DNA from: Diaphorobacter sp. HDW4A
GTDB lineage: Bacteria > Pseudomonadota > Gammaproteobacteria > Burkholderiales > Burkholderiaceae_C
Direction: 5' to 3'
DNA length: 64,000 nt
NCBI RefSeq assembly: GCF_011305995.1
Contig: NZ_CP049910.1
Coordinates: 2,976,001-3,040,000 of the forward strand
The notes below the pieces were generated by a model. The model made no database searches and was not told the DNA's origin. It saw only the letters and a program-made list of their open reading frames with translations. A program made the position numbers and the translations under genes. Of this stretch, positions 33,738 to 43,203 are shown piece by piece; positions within the stretch are counted from its first letter, which is position 1, and the number at the start of each line of letters is the position of its first letter.

Positions 33738-34199
33738 TCATGCAGAAAGACTCTGCGGAGAGCGAACTAACAAAACGGGAATCGGTGAATGTCGAAGAAT
33801 GCTCTCCGCGCTACTACCTAGAACGACACGCCCGAATCCACGCCTTCCGTGTGTACCCAGGACGATCAAATCAGCTCGCCATCCTTGCGCTTCGGCGAGA
33901 ACAATCTCATATACGGCACCTTTAAATTCCTCTTTTAATTTTGTGTCGACCATAACACCAGCTTTAAGTGCCACATCAGCAGCTTCCTGAAGAATGCGTG
34001 CACCGTCCATACGCAGTTCATTTAACCAGTCTCCAGCATGACCTGAATAGGCATCCATCGCAAGGGCGAGAGAAAGATCGTCAACAACATGAATCAATCG
34101 TAATCTTCCCCCTGTCGACTTTGCGAGCCGAACTGATTCTTCCAATCCCAATTTAGCTGTGTCGCTTCCATCAATAGGAACAAGAATTCTCTGATACAT
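33738..34199 (-). CDS. Universal stress protein (UspA family)
   Basis: A 153-residue protein starting MYQRILVPIDGSDTAKLGLE. The ATP-binding motif G-x2-G-x9-G-S is present in GTHGRRGFGRVVLGSSAES, so it belongs to the nucleotide-binding UspA branch. AAGGAG lies 5 bp before the start. It is last in a minus-strand series of four stress-type genes. Such proteins accumulate under starvation, oxygen limitation or membrane stress and bind ATP; the exact role is unknown. Confidence 0.93.
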   Translation of the reverse strand: MYQRILVPIDGSDTAKLGLEESVRLAKSTGGRLRLIHVVDDLSLALAMDAYSGHAGDWLNELRMDGARILQEAADVALKAGVMVDTKLKEEFKGAVYEIVLAEAQGWRADLIVLGTHGRRGFGRVVLGSSAESILRHSPIPVLLVRSPQSLSA

Positions 34200-34438
34200 A
34201 GGATCTCCTTTTTGAAGCCAATGGATGCTTATGGCAACATTCGTTAGTGCACACTTAGCTCGCTGCATATGGCACTAAGCAAAGTCTCTATCACTTCTCT
34301 AGTGCATATGAGCAGCTCTACAGATACCATTGAGTGCTCCTGCCGAGAGCCGCTCAGAGGAAAAATACTTGTAGGTAGCCGAGAATTAACATTTACGCGA
34401 AAAACCCATGAGCGATAAACCATTACCCAACATTGATT

Positions 34439-35854
34439 TCAAAATTTATAGGTTGCTCCTTCTTGAGGAACAATAACGTCACACTGCTCCCAAGCTTGCT
34501 GCTGTCGCAGAAGCACCGCTAAGGCCTGGGATGCAGGATTCTCTCCATGCACCACAAAAACCTTGCGAGGATGGCGCTTGAAAGCATGTGCCCAGTCGAT
34601 AAGCGCTTTCTGATCGGCATGTGCCGAAAATGCGCCAAGAGTATGTATAGAAGCCTGAACTTCGATATCGTCACCCAAAAGGCGAACATGCTTTTCACCA
34701 TCGACTAAGCGTCTACCCAGCGTTCCCTCAGCCTGGAACCCTGCAATAACTACAGCGCAATCTCGGCGTCCCAGATTTTCGTGCAGATGGCGGATCACCC
34801 GGCCCGCGTCGCACATGCCGCTAGCAGAGATGATCACCGCACCAGATCTAATTAGAAGAAGCTCTATGGAGTCCTTAACATCACTTACGAAGTGAAGGCG
34901 AAACTGCAGCCGCAACTGCTTGGCTTGCGAGAGCAGTTCGCGTGCATCGTCATCAAACAGCGCGAAATGTTTGAGGGTGATCTCTGTGGCAGCAACGGCC
35001 ATGGGCGAATCTATATATACATCTAAAGGGCCTAACCTACCCTGCGTTGAAAGAAGCAGAAGGTGATAGAGCAGTTCTTGCGTGCGGCCAACAGCAAACG
35101 CTGGAATAACAACATTGCCTTTGACTAAAGTGTTTTTGATCACCCCAACCAGTTCATCAAGCGTGGAAGGCATGTCTTTGTGCATGCGATCTCCGTATGT
35201 GGACTCTATCAGCAGCACATCGGCCTCTTCATTGAAGGTGGGGTCACGCAGGATGACGCGTCCTGGCTGGCCCAGATCACCGCTGGCGACGAGCTTGCAT
35301 ATTTTCCCCAACGAGTCCGTTAACCAAATTTCAATAATTGCTGAACCCAGGATATGTCCTGCATCGCGAAAGCAAGCCTTTACAGAAGCATGTGGTGAAA
35401 ATTCAATATCGTAGGAGATGGTCCGTAACTGGCGCATGCAATGGTTTACATCGCGCAGCGTATAAAGCGGCGGGTGCACTTCGCGACGATGCACCTGGTT
35501 CTTACCTTTGGTCGCCCGTTTTTCGTTGCGCTCAGATTCCATCTCTTGGATGTGCGCACTGTCTTTTAACAAGACGTCCAGAAGATCAAAGGTGGCTGGC
35601 GTCGTAAATATCGGCCCGACAAAGCCATGCATGCTCAGCCGAGGTAGCAGGCCACTGTGGTCTATGTGCGCATGTGTGAGCAACACGAAGTCGATTAGCT
35701 TGGGGTCAAATGCAAATGGCTTGTAATTGCGCTCCTTGGCCATGCGACTGCCTTGAACCATGCCGCAATCCACGAGGAAGCGGCAGCCTTCAGCTTCTAT
35801 AAGAAAACAGGATCCTGTCACTTGTTGCGCTGCGCCATGAAAGGTAATTTGCAT
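34439..35854 (-). CDS. Metallo-beta-lactamase fold RNA-processing exonuclease, beta-CASP family
   Basis: A 471-residue protein. The metallo-beta-lactamase domain has LLTHAHIDHSGLLPRL (HxHxDH zinc motif), RDAGHILGSAIIEIW and SGDLGQPGR; the beta-CASP insert follows with IESTYGDR, PAFAVGRTQELLYHL, YIDSPMAVAATEIT and ASGMCDAGRV; the C-terminus has LGAFSAHADQKALIDW. This is the YSH1/CPSF73-like group widespread in bacteria, acting on RNA or DNA ends. It commonly occurs with Usp and zinc dehydrogenase genes in stress clusters, as here. Confidence 0.93.
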   Translation of the reverse strand: MQITFHGAAQQVTGSCFLIEAEGCRFLVDCGMVQGSRMAKERNYKPFAFDPKLIDFVLLTHAHIDHSGLLPRLSMHGFVGPIFTTPATFDLLDVLLKDSAHIQEMESERNEKRATKGKNQVHRREVHPPLYTLRDVNHCMRQLRTISYDIEFSPHASVKACFRDAGHILGSAIIEIWLTDSLGKICKLVASGDLGQPGRVILRDPTFNEEADVLLIESTYGDRMHKDMPSTLDELVGVIKNTLVKGNVVIPAFAVGRTQELLYHLLLLSTQGRLGPLDVYIDSPMAVAATEITLKHFALFDDDARELLSQAKQLRLQFRLHFVSDVKDSIELLLIRSGAVIISASGMCDAGRVIRHLHENLGRRDCAVVIAGFQAEGTLGRRLVDGEKHVRLLGDDIEVQASIHTLGAFSAHADQKALIDWAHAFKRHPRKVFVVHGENPASQALAVLLRQQQAWEQCDVIVPQEGATYKF

Positions 35855-36048
35855 AGACTAAAGCCAATGGAAGTTTCAGGAATTAATGATGGTGCCAAGG
35901 CAGATCACAACATGTCACTTGTAGTCGATCCAGCGTGGATCAAACAAAAAATGCTTTAAATCCGCTCTTGATCCATCCTTTTATCTTGGGCCTTGCTCAT
36001 GCGTATTTCAAGTTGCCTGGGGTGATTGCATTGCACATGATCCATAGA

Positions 36049-37146
36049 TCAATTCTTAATGGCAACTTTTAGAACTCCATCACGTTGATGACTAAAGAGG
36101 TCGTATGCAGCAACGATGTCTTCAAGCTTGTACTTATGGGTGACTAGCGGGCTGAGATCAATGCGGCCACTTTCAATCACGGACATAAGACGACGCATGC
36201 GCTCTTTGCCACCTGGGCATAAGGCTGTATTGATACGGTGGTCTCCCAATCCAGCCCCAAAAGCATTCAATGGAATCTTTAAATCTTCAGAGTAAACACC
36301 TAAGCTCGATACAGTGCCTCCTGGGCGGATGCATCTCAATGCGCTCTCGAATGTGCCTTGTGTGCCAAGTGCTTCAATTGCGCTGTCAGCCCCTTTGCCA
36401 CCCGTAATTTTTAGCACCTCAGCGACTACATCCTCAGTTTTGAAGTTCAAGGTTACAGTGGCACCAAGCTTTTTAGCTACAGCAAGTCGATCTTCATTGC
36501 CATCCACACCGATGATGATGCTTGCCCCACGAAGCTTGGCGCCAGCAGTGGCACACAAGCCGATTGGCCCTTGCGCGAACACGACAACGACATCACCTAT
36601 CTTGATGTTCGCATTCTCCGCACCGGCGAATCCGGTAGACATGATGTCCGGGCACATCAGGACTTGTTCATCGGTCAATCCATCTGGGACCGGCGCCAAG
36701 TTACCTTGAGCATCAGGTACAAGAATGTACTCAGCCTGCGCCCCGTCGATTAGGTTACCAAAGCGCCATCCGGCAGTTAGCTTGTATCCATGGCACCCGC
36801 AGCGCCCACTGGCTGCCAGATAGCTACCATCCTGCGAGGACGCACCATCCTGGGCTGCGTAGCTATTGAAGTTAGGGCAAATGGCGCCCGCAATCACGCG
36901 CTGTCCTTCTTTGTAACCCTGAACAGCATTGCCAAGCTTAACGATGATGCCAACGGGCTCATGCCCAATCGTCAACCCCTTGGCGACAGGGTATTCACCT
37001 TTGAGAATGTGAATGTCGGTCCCGCAGATCGTTGTTGTTGTGATCTTGATCAGAGCATCATTAGGGCCCACATCTGGAATCGGTTTTTCCACAACGTCAA
37101 TGCGACCTGGCTCTACAAAAACAGCCGCTTTCATCATCTGAGTCAT
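36049..37146 (-). CDS. Zinc-dependent alcohol dehydrogenase
   Basis: A 365-residue medium-chain dehydrogenase. Zinc-site motifs: ICGTDIHILKG (catalytic Cys), LTIGHEPVGIIVKLG (His-Glu). The NAD(P)-binding region has VVVFAQGPIGLCATAGAKLR and IIIGVDGNEDRLAVAKKLGA; the Asp after VGV-like IIIGV suggests NAD. It resembles bacterial secondary-alcohol dehydrogenases (isopropanol/TADH type). The start (MTQMMKAAVFVE) has AAGGAAACGTC upstream. It belongs to the stress-type cluster and may take part in fermentation-linked redox balance. Confidence 0.93.
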   Translation of the reverse strand: MTQMMKAAVFVEPGRIDVVEKPIPDVGPNDALIKITTTTICGTDIHILKGEYPVAKGLTIGHEPVGIIVKLGNAVQGYKEGQRVIAGAICPNFNSYAAQDGASSQDGSYLAASGRCGCHGYKLTAGWRFGNLIDGAQAEYILVPDAQGNLAPVPDGLTDEQVLMCPDIMSTGFAGAENANIKIGDVVVVFAQGPIGLCATAGAKLRGASIIIGVDGNEDRLAVAKKLGATVTLNFKTEDVVAEVLKITGGKGADSAIEALGTQGTFESALRCIRPGGTVSSLGVYSEDLKIPLNAFGAGLGDHRINTALCPGGKERMRRLMSVIESGRIDLSPLVTHKYKLEDIVAAYDLFSHQRDGVLKVAIKN

Positions 37147-37292
37147 GACGTTTCCTTGCAAAAGGTTCGTGGTGGCAATCTGCAGTGTGCAGATTCGCAT
37201 TCTGTGCCTTATTGCCCTGCAAGGCTCTCACGGATTACATCTATTACGTAATGAATCAGATCTAGGTTTCGATAGCAGATTGGCAGTCCACG

Positions 37293-38528
37293 TCAGCCCA
37301 GCCATAGCAGTGACAGGCCTGCTCCTGTCACCATTGAGGCTAGTCCCAAGCTGATTCGTGCCCCATATTTGATTCCCCCAATGGAGAACGCCAGTACCGA
37401 TTTGGCCATTGCGCTGGAAGCAAGAATTACAACCACCCCCCATTGAGCGGTTGACAATGGCAAACTACCCGAGGCAAAAAGCTGCCCTAAACTAGCAGCA
37501 GCGGCATGCAGCTCGGCTAAAGCGGCGAATGCCGCTGCGACCAAAACACCAGTGTTACCAAAGACATGCTGTAGCCAAGCGGCGAGAAATAACATCAGCG
37601 CGATGATGCCCGCAATCAGCAATGCACTTGAAAGCTTAAATACCCGTTCCGATTCAAATTCCGTTTTTGAGGCTGTTTTTTGTCGATTCAACAATCCTGA
37701 GGCTGCAGCCAGCACAAGGCAAAGTGCCGCAATGAGTAGAGGAATTGCCATAGAAAGCATCAGAGCTATGGATGTTGTCGAGAGAATTGCTATGAACAGG
37801 CATAGTGAGGCCAACTGAGCCAACATGGCGCAGCCAAATGCTTGCGCCAGCTGATGTTCGTCTGACTTGGCTAGGTGACCAAGGCTCGCTATAGCAGCGG
37901 TAGATGACACAAATCCAGAAAAAAATCCGGTAACGGGCAACCCCCAGTGCGGGCCGAGCACTCTAGTAAGTATGTGGCCAAGCATACCTATGGTCATGAA
38001 CAGCACAACAACTTTCCAAAGGGCGGCGAGGCTCAATACGCCCCATGGATCCACAGGCGCTTGTGGCAGAAGTGGCATCACGATCAACGCTGCGGCGCCT
38101 AGCAAAAGGCCATTCCTCAACTCATTCTCTCTTAGCAACTCACGACTCCAGCGCTGTATGGGGCCTTTGGAGTACACAAGCAAAGCGCAAAGGATGCCCA
38201 GAGCTGCAGTCAAGGTGGCACTCTTATGCGATATCCCTCCCAGAGTTACCGAGAAAAGTAGGGTCACTTCACTTGTCAAACCTGGGTCTTTGGGGGCTGA
38301 CTGCCAGTAAGCCGCGACGGTCAGTGCACCTACTAGCAGAAGGACCACAACAAAAGGCGGCACACCTAACGACCAAGCCGTGCAGCCAAGCAGCGCTGCT
38401 ATGGCGTGTGTACGAGTTCCAGCCATGCTTTCTCGTTCACTGTCGCGACGCTCGCTCACGACACCAATAAGCAGACCACAGCCTAACGAGACTACCCAAG
38501 GATCAACACCGGCCCAACTCAGCTGCAT
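37293..38528 (-). CDS. MgtC/DUF4010 family membrane protein
   Basis: A 411-residue multi-pass membrane protein with about 11-12 helices. The N-terminal MgtC/SapB-type part has SLGCGLLIGVVSERRD and MAGTRTHAIAALLGCTAWSL; the C-terminal DUF4010 part has NELRNGLLLGAAALIVMPLL, GFFSGFVSSTAAIASLGHLA and SAMAKSVLAFSIGG. Family members are linked to Mg or acid stress but are not well characterised. The start at 38528 is an ATG with GAGG upstream; a TTG three codons earlier is possible. Confidence 0.88.
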   Translation of the reverse strand: MQLSWAGVDPWVVSLGCGLLIGVVSERRDSERESMAGTRTHAIAALLGCTAWSLGVPPFVVVLLLVGALTVAAYWQSAPKDPGLTSEVTLLFSVTLGGISHKSATLTAALGILCALLVYSKGPIQRWSRELLRENELRNGLLLGAAALIVMPLLPQAPVDPWGVLSLAALWKVVVLFMTIGMLGHILTRVLGPHWGLPVTGFFSGFVSSTAAIASLGHLAKSDEHQLAQAFGCAMLAQLASLCLFIAILSTTSIALMLSMAIPLLIAALCLVLAAASGLLNRQKTASKTEFESERVFKLSSALLIAGIIALMLFLAAWLQHVFGNTGVLVAAAFAALAELHAAAASLGQLFASGSLPLSTAQWGVVVILASSAMAKSVLAFSIGGIKYGARISLGLASMVTGAGLSLLWLG

Positions 38529-39172
38529 AAGTCTCAATTCCTCGATCTGAATCAGGCTCTCAAATTCGACAGGACCTCCGCCCCTGGCTACTACTAATCA
38601 GCAGAGTCGAGCATGACAAGCTGGAGGCCACCTATAGTGCCTACCTGATGACGCATTGCTGAACTGGTCAGGCCTCAGCGAAGGGCCTCCACCTAGTCTG
38701 GCATTAGCGACGATGAGCACATGGTGCTATGCATGTGCCAACTTTGTCAATCAAGTCTTGATATATTTTTAAGCATGCTTAACTACCCAAGTTATTTCAG
38801 GCGCACTTGCTCCAAATCTCGGGCGAATAACGGGTGTCTGGCGAAGAATCCAAACCAGCCAATGACCGATATGAGTGGCGCGAAGATTCGAGGAGGCTTC
38901 AAGTCGTCACCACCAGTTCACAGCTGACGAGAGTTGCTGTTCAGATTGTCTGACGCGCAACAAAGCAGCAAGTTTACGGTTTGAGGTCTACAGCGGACGC
39001 TTGAATAGATAGAAGATCAGCGTCCGCTATTGAGAGCAGCGGTCATAGGCTTTTTAAAGTGCGGAGGCGGCAATCAGCCTGCACCAGCTGTTGAAGTGAA
39101 CCAAGCGGCTGACCGCTGTTGGCCGGACAGTGACGGTCGCGAGTCGACCCTGAGCGGCCATCGGCTTGTCCC
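38529..39172. other. Gene-free region with intergenic repeat
   Basis: No credible gene in 640 bp. The right part contains 39121-39150, a near copy of 32985-33013, and GCGTCCGCTATTGAGAGCAG-type sequence typical of decayed intergenic DNA. Confidence 0.6.
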
Positions 39173-39607
39173 TTATTGAGCTTCCTCGTAGTAAAAGCAA
39201 ACGCCCATCTCAGCGCCGTGTAACGTGAGCATCGCCAATGCTTCGCGCGTGATAAGTGGGCCACCACCAGTTCCGTTTCCACCCCAGAACACGGAAAAGT
39301 AGTACTCAAATCCCTGCAAGCTGAGGTCGGTCAAAAGCTTGCCTCTTTTAAGCCGATTTAACAGCCAAATCAAATGGTCTTGAAGATCGTCACTATCAAC
39401 TTTCCCATTCGTGTCCAAGTGCCACCAATACCTCGGAACGTCCGGCCGCTGTTGAATTCCGGCTTTTCGCAGTCTTGCCCGTGAAGCAACTCGTTCGGGC
39501 GACATGTTGTCCGAATAATCTGCGGCCCTTATCGCAGACGCGAGGAAAATGCTCGACGGAAGCGCCGCATGGGTTCTTGAACTTATAAAAAGTGTGCAAT
39601 AGCGCAT
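39173..39607 (-). CDS. DUF4279-like small protein
   Basis: A 144-residue protein starting MRYCTLFISSRTHAALPSSI. The order of segments fits DUF4279: an N-terminal strand, a Trp-containing strand (PRYWWHLDTNG), a helix pair (DDLQDHLIWLLNRLKRGKLL) and the end EALAMLTLHGAEMGVCFYYE. Proteins of this family often lie near polymorphic toxin or phage genes as possible immunity proteins, which is not proven. It follows the 39642 gene with a 34-bp gap. Confidence 0.65.
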   Translation of the reverse strand: MRYCTLFISSRTHAALPSSIFLASAIRAADYSDNMSPERVASRARLRKAGIQQRPDVPRYWWHLDTNGKVDSDDLQDHLIWLLNRLKRGKLLTDLSLQGFEYYFSVFWGGNGTGGGPLITREALAMLTLHGAEMGVCFYYEEAQ

Positions 39608-39641
39608 CAGGACATATCCGCTTCTGGCCGGTACTAGACAG

Positions 39642-40109
39642 TTAGAAATTTCGCTGTTGAGAAGCGATGCGCAAGTCACGAGTTTCCGGATACATGCGCA
39701 TGAACCTCTTTTCAGCCTCCTCCGGAAGGCCGATTAAGAGTGTTGCACTGCTATCCCAACAGACAATCTCAAACAACGCATCATCCAACTGCGGAGACAC
39801 CTCGACACCCTGCCAATACAGGGGATTGTCATCCACATACGGTGCTTGCTCGACATTTCGGCAGTAACCGATAGGAAAGGCGCTAAAGACTGCCCAAATG
39901 AACTGAACAGTACGGGTAGCCAAAAAGTGTTCCAGTTCTATCCCAGGAAGCCATCTGTCGGTGCCTGAGAATTCGTCGCTGCCACAATTGGTTTCGATAT
40001 CGCTGATGTACCAATCAAAATCAGACGCACGAAGCCCCGTGGCCTCAAAAACCAGGCGCATGTCCGTGTAGAAGCGAACTCTTTCTGTCCGTTCAAGAAT
40101 GAGGTTCAT
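39642..40109 (-). CDS. Unknown small acidic protein
   Basis: A 155-residue soluble protein starting MNLILERTERVRFYTDMRLV. It is acidic and rich in aromatic residues (ATGLRASDFDWYISDIETNC, TVQFIWAVFSAFPIGYC, DALFEIVCWDSSATLLIGLP). No signal, membrane segment or known motif. Acidic single-domain proteins of this size in accessory islands are often immunity proteins, but no toxin is seen. Probably co-transcribed with the DUF4279-like gene. Confidence 0.7.
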   Translation of the reverse strand: MNLILERTERVRFYTDMRLVFEATGLRASDFDWYISDIETNCGSDEFSGTDRWLPGIELEHFLATRTVQFIWAVFSAFPIGYCRNVEQAPYVDDNPLYWQGVEVSPQLDDALFEIVCWDSSATLLIGLPEEAEKRFMRMYPETRDLRIASQQRNF

Positions 40110-40226
40110 AGCAGTGGGTACAGCAATCTATTCATTGACATATGCGGACATAAATGACCGCTTCTGGTAAGCGTCCGGGCACCCCACCCTGATCTACCGC
40201 TGGAAGTCGCAGAGGTGGAGTGACCC

Positions 40227-40451
40227 CTACGTTTTGGAGCCGCAGCAAGCTTCGTCGCCACCGGCCTGGATTGGAGGGCACGGCACCGAACCGAACGAGC
40301 AGAACACACAACAATGGCCCGGTTTTGGGCGCAAGACCGTGTGGCAACTTTCGCACTCGTAGAACCATTGGCACGCGTCCGTCGGCATTGTTTCGTTCTT
40401 GGCATGCCCACACTCAGGGCACGTCAGAACAGAGTCCAAGATCAAATCCAT
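40227..40451 (-). CDS. GDCCVxC-domain protein of the mer set
   Basis: A 74-residue Cys-rich protein. It has zinc-ribbon pairs (LTCPECGH and YECESCHT) and the signature GHCCVFCSFGSVPCPPIQ. The family signature is GDCCVxC and some members carry selenocysteine; here Asp is replaced by His and all positions are Cys. It overlaps the merP stop by one base, so it is co-translated. Members accompany merT/merP and may pass mercury or other soft metals; this is inferred. Confidence 0.85.
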   Translation of the reverse strand: MDLILDSVLTCPECGHAKNETMPTDACQWFYECESCHTVLRPKPGHCCVFCSFGSVPCPPIQAGGDEACCGSKT

Positions 40452-40735
40452 TACGGCTTTGCCGGGGCAACAGATGACGGGAATCCAGCTTCCGTGGTGG
40501 CCTTGGTCAGCACGTCCACCTTGACCTTGGTGTCATCAAAGACCACCGTGGTCTCTCGTTTGGCCAGGTTGGATTTGACGCCAATGACTCCGTCGATCTG
40601 GGTCAGTGCCTTCTTCACCGTGATGGGGCAAGTGGCACAACTCATGCCGGGCACCGACAGAGTGACGCTTTGTTGGGCAGCCCAGCCGGGCGTCAGCAGC
40701 AAGAGTGCTGCAGTGGTCATGATCAACCGCTTCAT
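40451..40735 (-). CDS. merP: Periplasmic mercury-binding protein MerP
   Basis: A 94-residue protein with a signal peptide (MKRLIMTTAALLLLTPGWAA) and a heavy-metal-associated domain with the metal site GMSCATCPITVKKAL. It binds Hg(II) in the periplasm and hands it to MerT. It lies 14 bp downstream of merT. Length and layout match known MerP (91 residues). Confidence 0.95.
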   Translation of the reverse strand: MKRLIMTTAALLLLTPGWAAQQSVTLSVPGMSCATCPITVKKALTQIDGVIGVKSNLAKRETTVVFDDTKVKVDVLTKATTEAGFPSSVAPAKP

Positions 40736-40749
40736 GTCGGAGCCTTTCA

Positions 40750-41124
40750 TCAGTAGAACCAGTGGGCGAACAGGGGGAACACCAGCGCGGCCACCAGCAA
40801 CAGGGTCACCAGGGCAAACAGCACCTTGTAGGAGAGGCTGACCATCGGCCGCTGACATACCTGTCCCGCTTCACAGGCCACAACCGGGCGCCATATCCGG
40901 CGCGCCGCAAAGATCAAGGCGATAGTGGCTGCACCAATGAACAGTGGTTGGTACGGCTCCAGCAGCGTCAACGTGCTGATCCATGCTCCAGAGATGCCCA
41001 GCATGATCAGCACCAGAGGGCCAAGGCAGCAGGCGGACGCAAGGAGCGCGGACAGGCCACCCGCGATCAAGGCCTTTCCACCGCCAGTGGCACGGGCAGA
41101 AATGTCTGTAGATTTTGTTGACAT
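40750..41124 (-). CDS. merT: Mercuric transporter MerT
   Basis: A 124-residue membrane protein with three helices. The first helix has the vicinal pair in [15 protein letters not shown]; the cytoplasmic loop has the second pair in [14 protein letters not shown], as in MerT. It moves Hg(II) into the cytoplasm. First gene of the operon, transcribed divergently from merR from the MerR-type promoter at 41131-41161. Confidence 0.95.
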   Translation of the reverse strand: MSTKSTDISARATGGGKALIAGGLSALLASACCLGPLVLIMLGISGAWISTLTLLEPYQPLFIGAATIALIFAARRIWRPVVACEAGQVCQRPMVSLSYKVLFALVTLLLVAALVFPLFAHWFY

Positions 41125-41130
41125 GGCTTA

Positions 41131-41161
41131 AGCTTAGTCCCGTACATTGGTACGGAGTCAA
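41131..41161 (-). promoter_or_regulatory. mer operator-promoter (MerR-controlled)
   Basis: On the minus strand TTGACT (-35) and TAAGCT (-10) are 19 bp apart. The spacer holds the dyad CCGTACcaatGTACGG. The overlong spacer with a central palindrome is the mark of MerR promoters, where Hg-MerR untwists the DNA to align the boxes. Confidence 0.92.
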
Positions 41162-41166
41162 GCACC

Positions 41167-41604
41167 ATGAGCCTTCCTCTTCCGCATGCCCACCCCGGCT
41201 TGACCATTGGTGATCTGGCCAAGGCGGCCGGTGTCAATGTAGAGACCATACGGTTCTACCAACGCAAGGAGCTGATGCCCGAGCCAGAACGGCCCCAGGG
41301 CAGCATTCGGCGATATGACCAGAATGACCTATCGCGATTGCATTTCATCAAGACTGCGAAGCGGCTGGGGTTCAGCCTGGATGAGACCGCGCAGTTGCTG
41401 CAACTCGACGATGGTGCGAGCTGCGCTCAAGCCCGTACACACGCAGAGTCCAAGCTCGCCGAAGTTCAACTCAAGCTTGCAGACCTGCACCGAATGGAAG
41501 CCGTACTCTCTGAACTGATCGATCTCTGCAGTTCTGGGAGAGGCAAAGTCCGTTGCCCGCTGATTGCGGCAATGGAGAGGCAGTCGCCTCCGCTACAGAT
41601 TTGA
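41167..41604 (+). CDS. merR: Mercury-responsive regulator MerR
   Basis: A 145-residue MerR. The N-terminal winged helix has [20 protein letters not shown] and the dimer helix follows. Mercury-binding cysteines are at 86, 121 and 130 ([23 protein letters not shown]), the same spacing as C82, C117 and C126 of Tn501 MerR. The last residues (QSPPLQI) run into IS66 sequence: the gene overlaps the end of tnpC by 12 bp, so the natural C-terminus may have been slightly altered by the junction. Confidence 0.94.
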   Translation: MSLPLPHAHPGLTIGDLAKAAGVNVETIRFYQRKELMPEPERPQGSIRRYDQNDLSRLHFIKTAKRLGFSLDETAQLLQLDDGASCAQARTHAESKLAEVQLKLADLHRMEAVLSELIDLCSSGRGKVRCPLIAAMERQSPPLQI

Positions 41605-43122
41605 AGCAGTGGTGGACTGCCAGCGATGTGGCAAAAGATCATGGATGCGGCTGGCGCGCTGCATGGGCAGACGTGCCATCACATCGCGCAGGTAGGCGTA
41701 GGGGTCATGCCCGTTCATGCGCGCTGACTGGATCAAGCTCATGACGGCGGCGGCGCGTTGGCCCGCGCGCAGGCTGCCAGCGAAGAGCCAGTTGTTGCGA
41801 CCAATGGCAATGGGCCGGATCTGGTTCTCGATCCAGTTGTTGTCCAAAGGCAGTTGCCCATCGTCGACGAACCGGGTCAACGCCACCCAGCGCCGCAGGC
41901 TGTAGTCCAGCGCCTTGGCGCTCGCTGAACCTTCGGGCACCTTCTGGCGTTGCAGCAGCATCCACTGGTGCAAGGCATCGAGCAGCGGCTTCGTTTGTTG
42001 TTGCCGGATGGCCCGGCGCTGATCGGCGCTGAGCTCCTTGACCTCGCGCTCGATTTCGTAGACCCGACCGAACTGCTGCAGCGCGAACTCGGCGATCTGG
42101 CTCTGGTTAGCTGCATGCAGATCGAAGAACTTGCGCCGCGCGTGCGCCAGGCAACCGACCTCGGTCACGCCGCTGGCGATCAAGGCTTTGTAGCCGCTGA
42201 AGTCGTCACAGGTGAGGCTGCCTCTCCAGTCGCCCAGGAAGCGCCGGGCATGTTCGCCCGAGCGTGATTCGCAGAAGTCGTAGACGATCACCTTGGTGTT
42301 CTCGAAGGCACCCGTGGCATAGGCCCAGAGGTAGGCCCGGTGCGTCTTTCCGTTGCCCGGCTTGAGCATGGACACCGGCGTCTCATCGGCATGCAGCACG
42401 CGGTGCTGCAGCAGCTCGTTTCTCATGGCATCCACAAGTGGCTGCAACTGCACGCCACACGCGCCCACCCACTGAGCGAGCGTGGAACGCGGGATCGCGA
42501 GACCAGCTCGACCAAAGATCGCTTCCTGGCGGTACAGCGGAAGGTGATCGGCGTACTTGGCCACCAGCACCTGCGCCAGCAGCCCGGTGGTGGGGATGCC
42601 CTTGTCGATGATGTGCGGATCGACGGGGACTTGGGTGAGCGTCTCGCACTTCGCACAAGCCCACTTGCCCCGGATGTGGCGCTCGACGCTGAAGACGCCA
42701 GGCACATAGTCCAGCTTCTCGGCCACGTCCTCGCCCACGCGCTTCATCTGGCAACCGCAGGCACAGGTGGTCGAGTCGGGCTCGTGGCGGATCTCGCGCC
42801 GCGGCAGGTTGGCTGGCAGCGGCGCGCGCTTGGGAACCTTCTTCTCTTCAACCTTGGCGGGCGCCTGCGCTTCTTGCAGCGCATCGATCTCGGTGGCCAC
42901 GGCTGCCAGGTCGGCCTCGATCTCGTCTTCGAGCAGGCTCTTCTGTTCGGGGTTGAAGCGTTCGGATTGAGCTGCGAACTTCATGCGCTTCAAGAGCGCG
43001 TTCTCGTGCGTGAGTTTGTCCAGCAACGCGCTCTGGTGGCGCAGCTGCGTCATGAGGCGCGTGGTCAGCTCACGCAGCTCTTCTGCGCTCAGGCTCTGCA
43101 GGGATTGAGGCTCGACCACCAT
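41593..43122 (-). CDS. tnpC: IS66 transposase TnpC
   Basis: A 509-residue transposase. Order: leucine-zipper-like N-terminus ([20 protein letters not shown]), zinc finger ([16 protein letters not shown] and [11 protein letters not shown]), catalytic core with [11 protein letters not shown] and [11 protein letters not shown], and the C-terminal [20 protein letters not shown]. The usual end LLPHRWQ is present; the seven residues after it come from the junction with merR. Catalytic residues look intact, but the missing left end should prevent transposition. Confidence 0.93.
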   Translation of the reverse strand: MVVEPQSLQSLSAEELRELTTRLMTQLRHQSALLDKLTHENALLKRMKFAAQSERFNPEQKSLLEDEIEADLAAVATEIDALQEAQAPAKVEEKKVPKRAPLPANLPRREIRHEPDSTTCACGCQMKRVGEDVAEKLDYVPGVFSVERHIRGKWACAKCETLTQVPVDPHIIDKGIPTTGLLAQVLVAKYADHLPLYRQEAIFGRAGLAIPRSTLAQWVGACGVQLQPLVDAMRNELLQHRVLHADETPVSMLKPGNGKTHRAYLWAYATGAFENTKVIVYDFCESRSGEHARRFLGDWRGSLTCDDFSGYKALIASGVTEVGCLAHARRKFFDLHAANQSQIAEFALQQFGRVYEIEREVKELSADQRRAIRQQQTKPLLDALHQWMLLQRQKVPEGSASAKALDYSLRRWVALTRFVDDGQLPLDNNWIENQIRPIAIGRNNWLFAGSLRAGQRAAAVMSLIQSARMNGHDPYAYLRDVMARLPMQRASRIHDLLPHRWQSTTASNL

Positions 43123-43203
43123 GGGCATCCACTGTGCCAGCACTGGCACACGCGCACCATTGGCGCATGCCCCAATTGGCAAGCACCGGTCTGCGCTTCA
43201 GAG

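Noticed and set aside
39173..40109. Further integron cassettes
   Set aside because: No GTTRRRY/RYYYAAC core pairs were found round these two genes.
40227..40451. Selenocysteine in the GDCCVxC protein
   Set aside because: All signature positions are read as Cys codons and no in-frame UGA was found.
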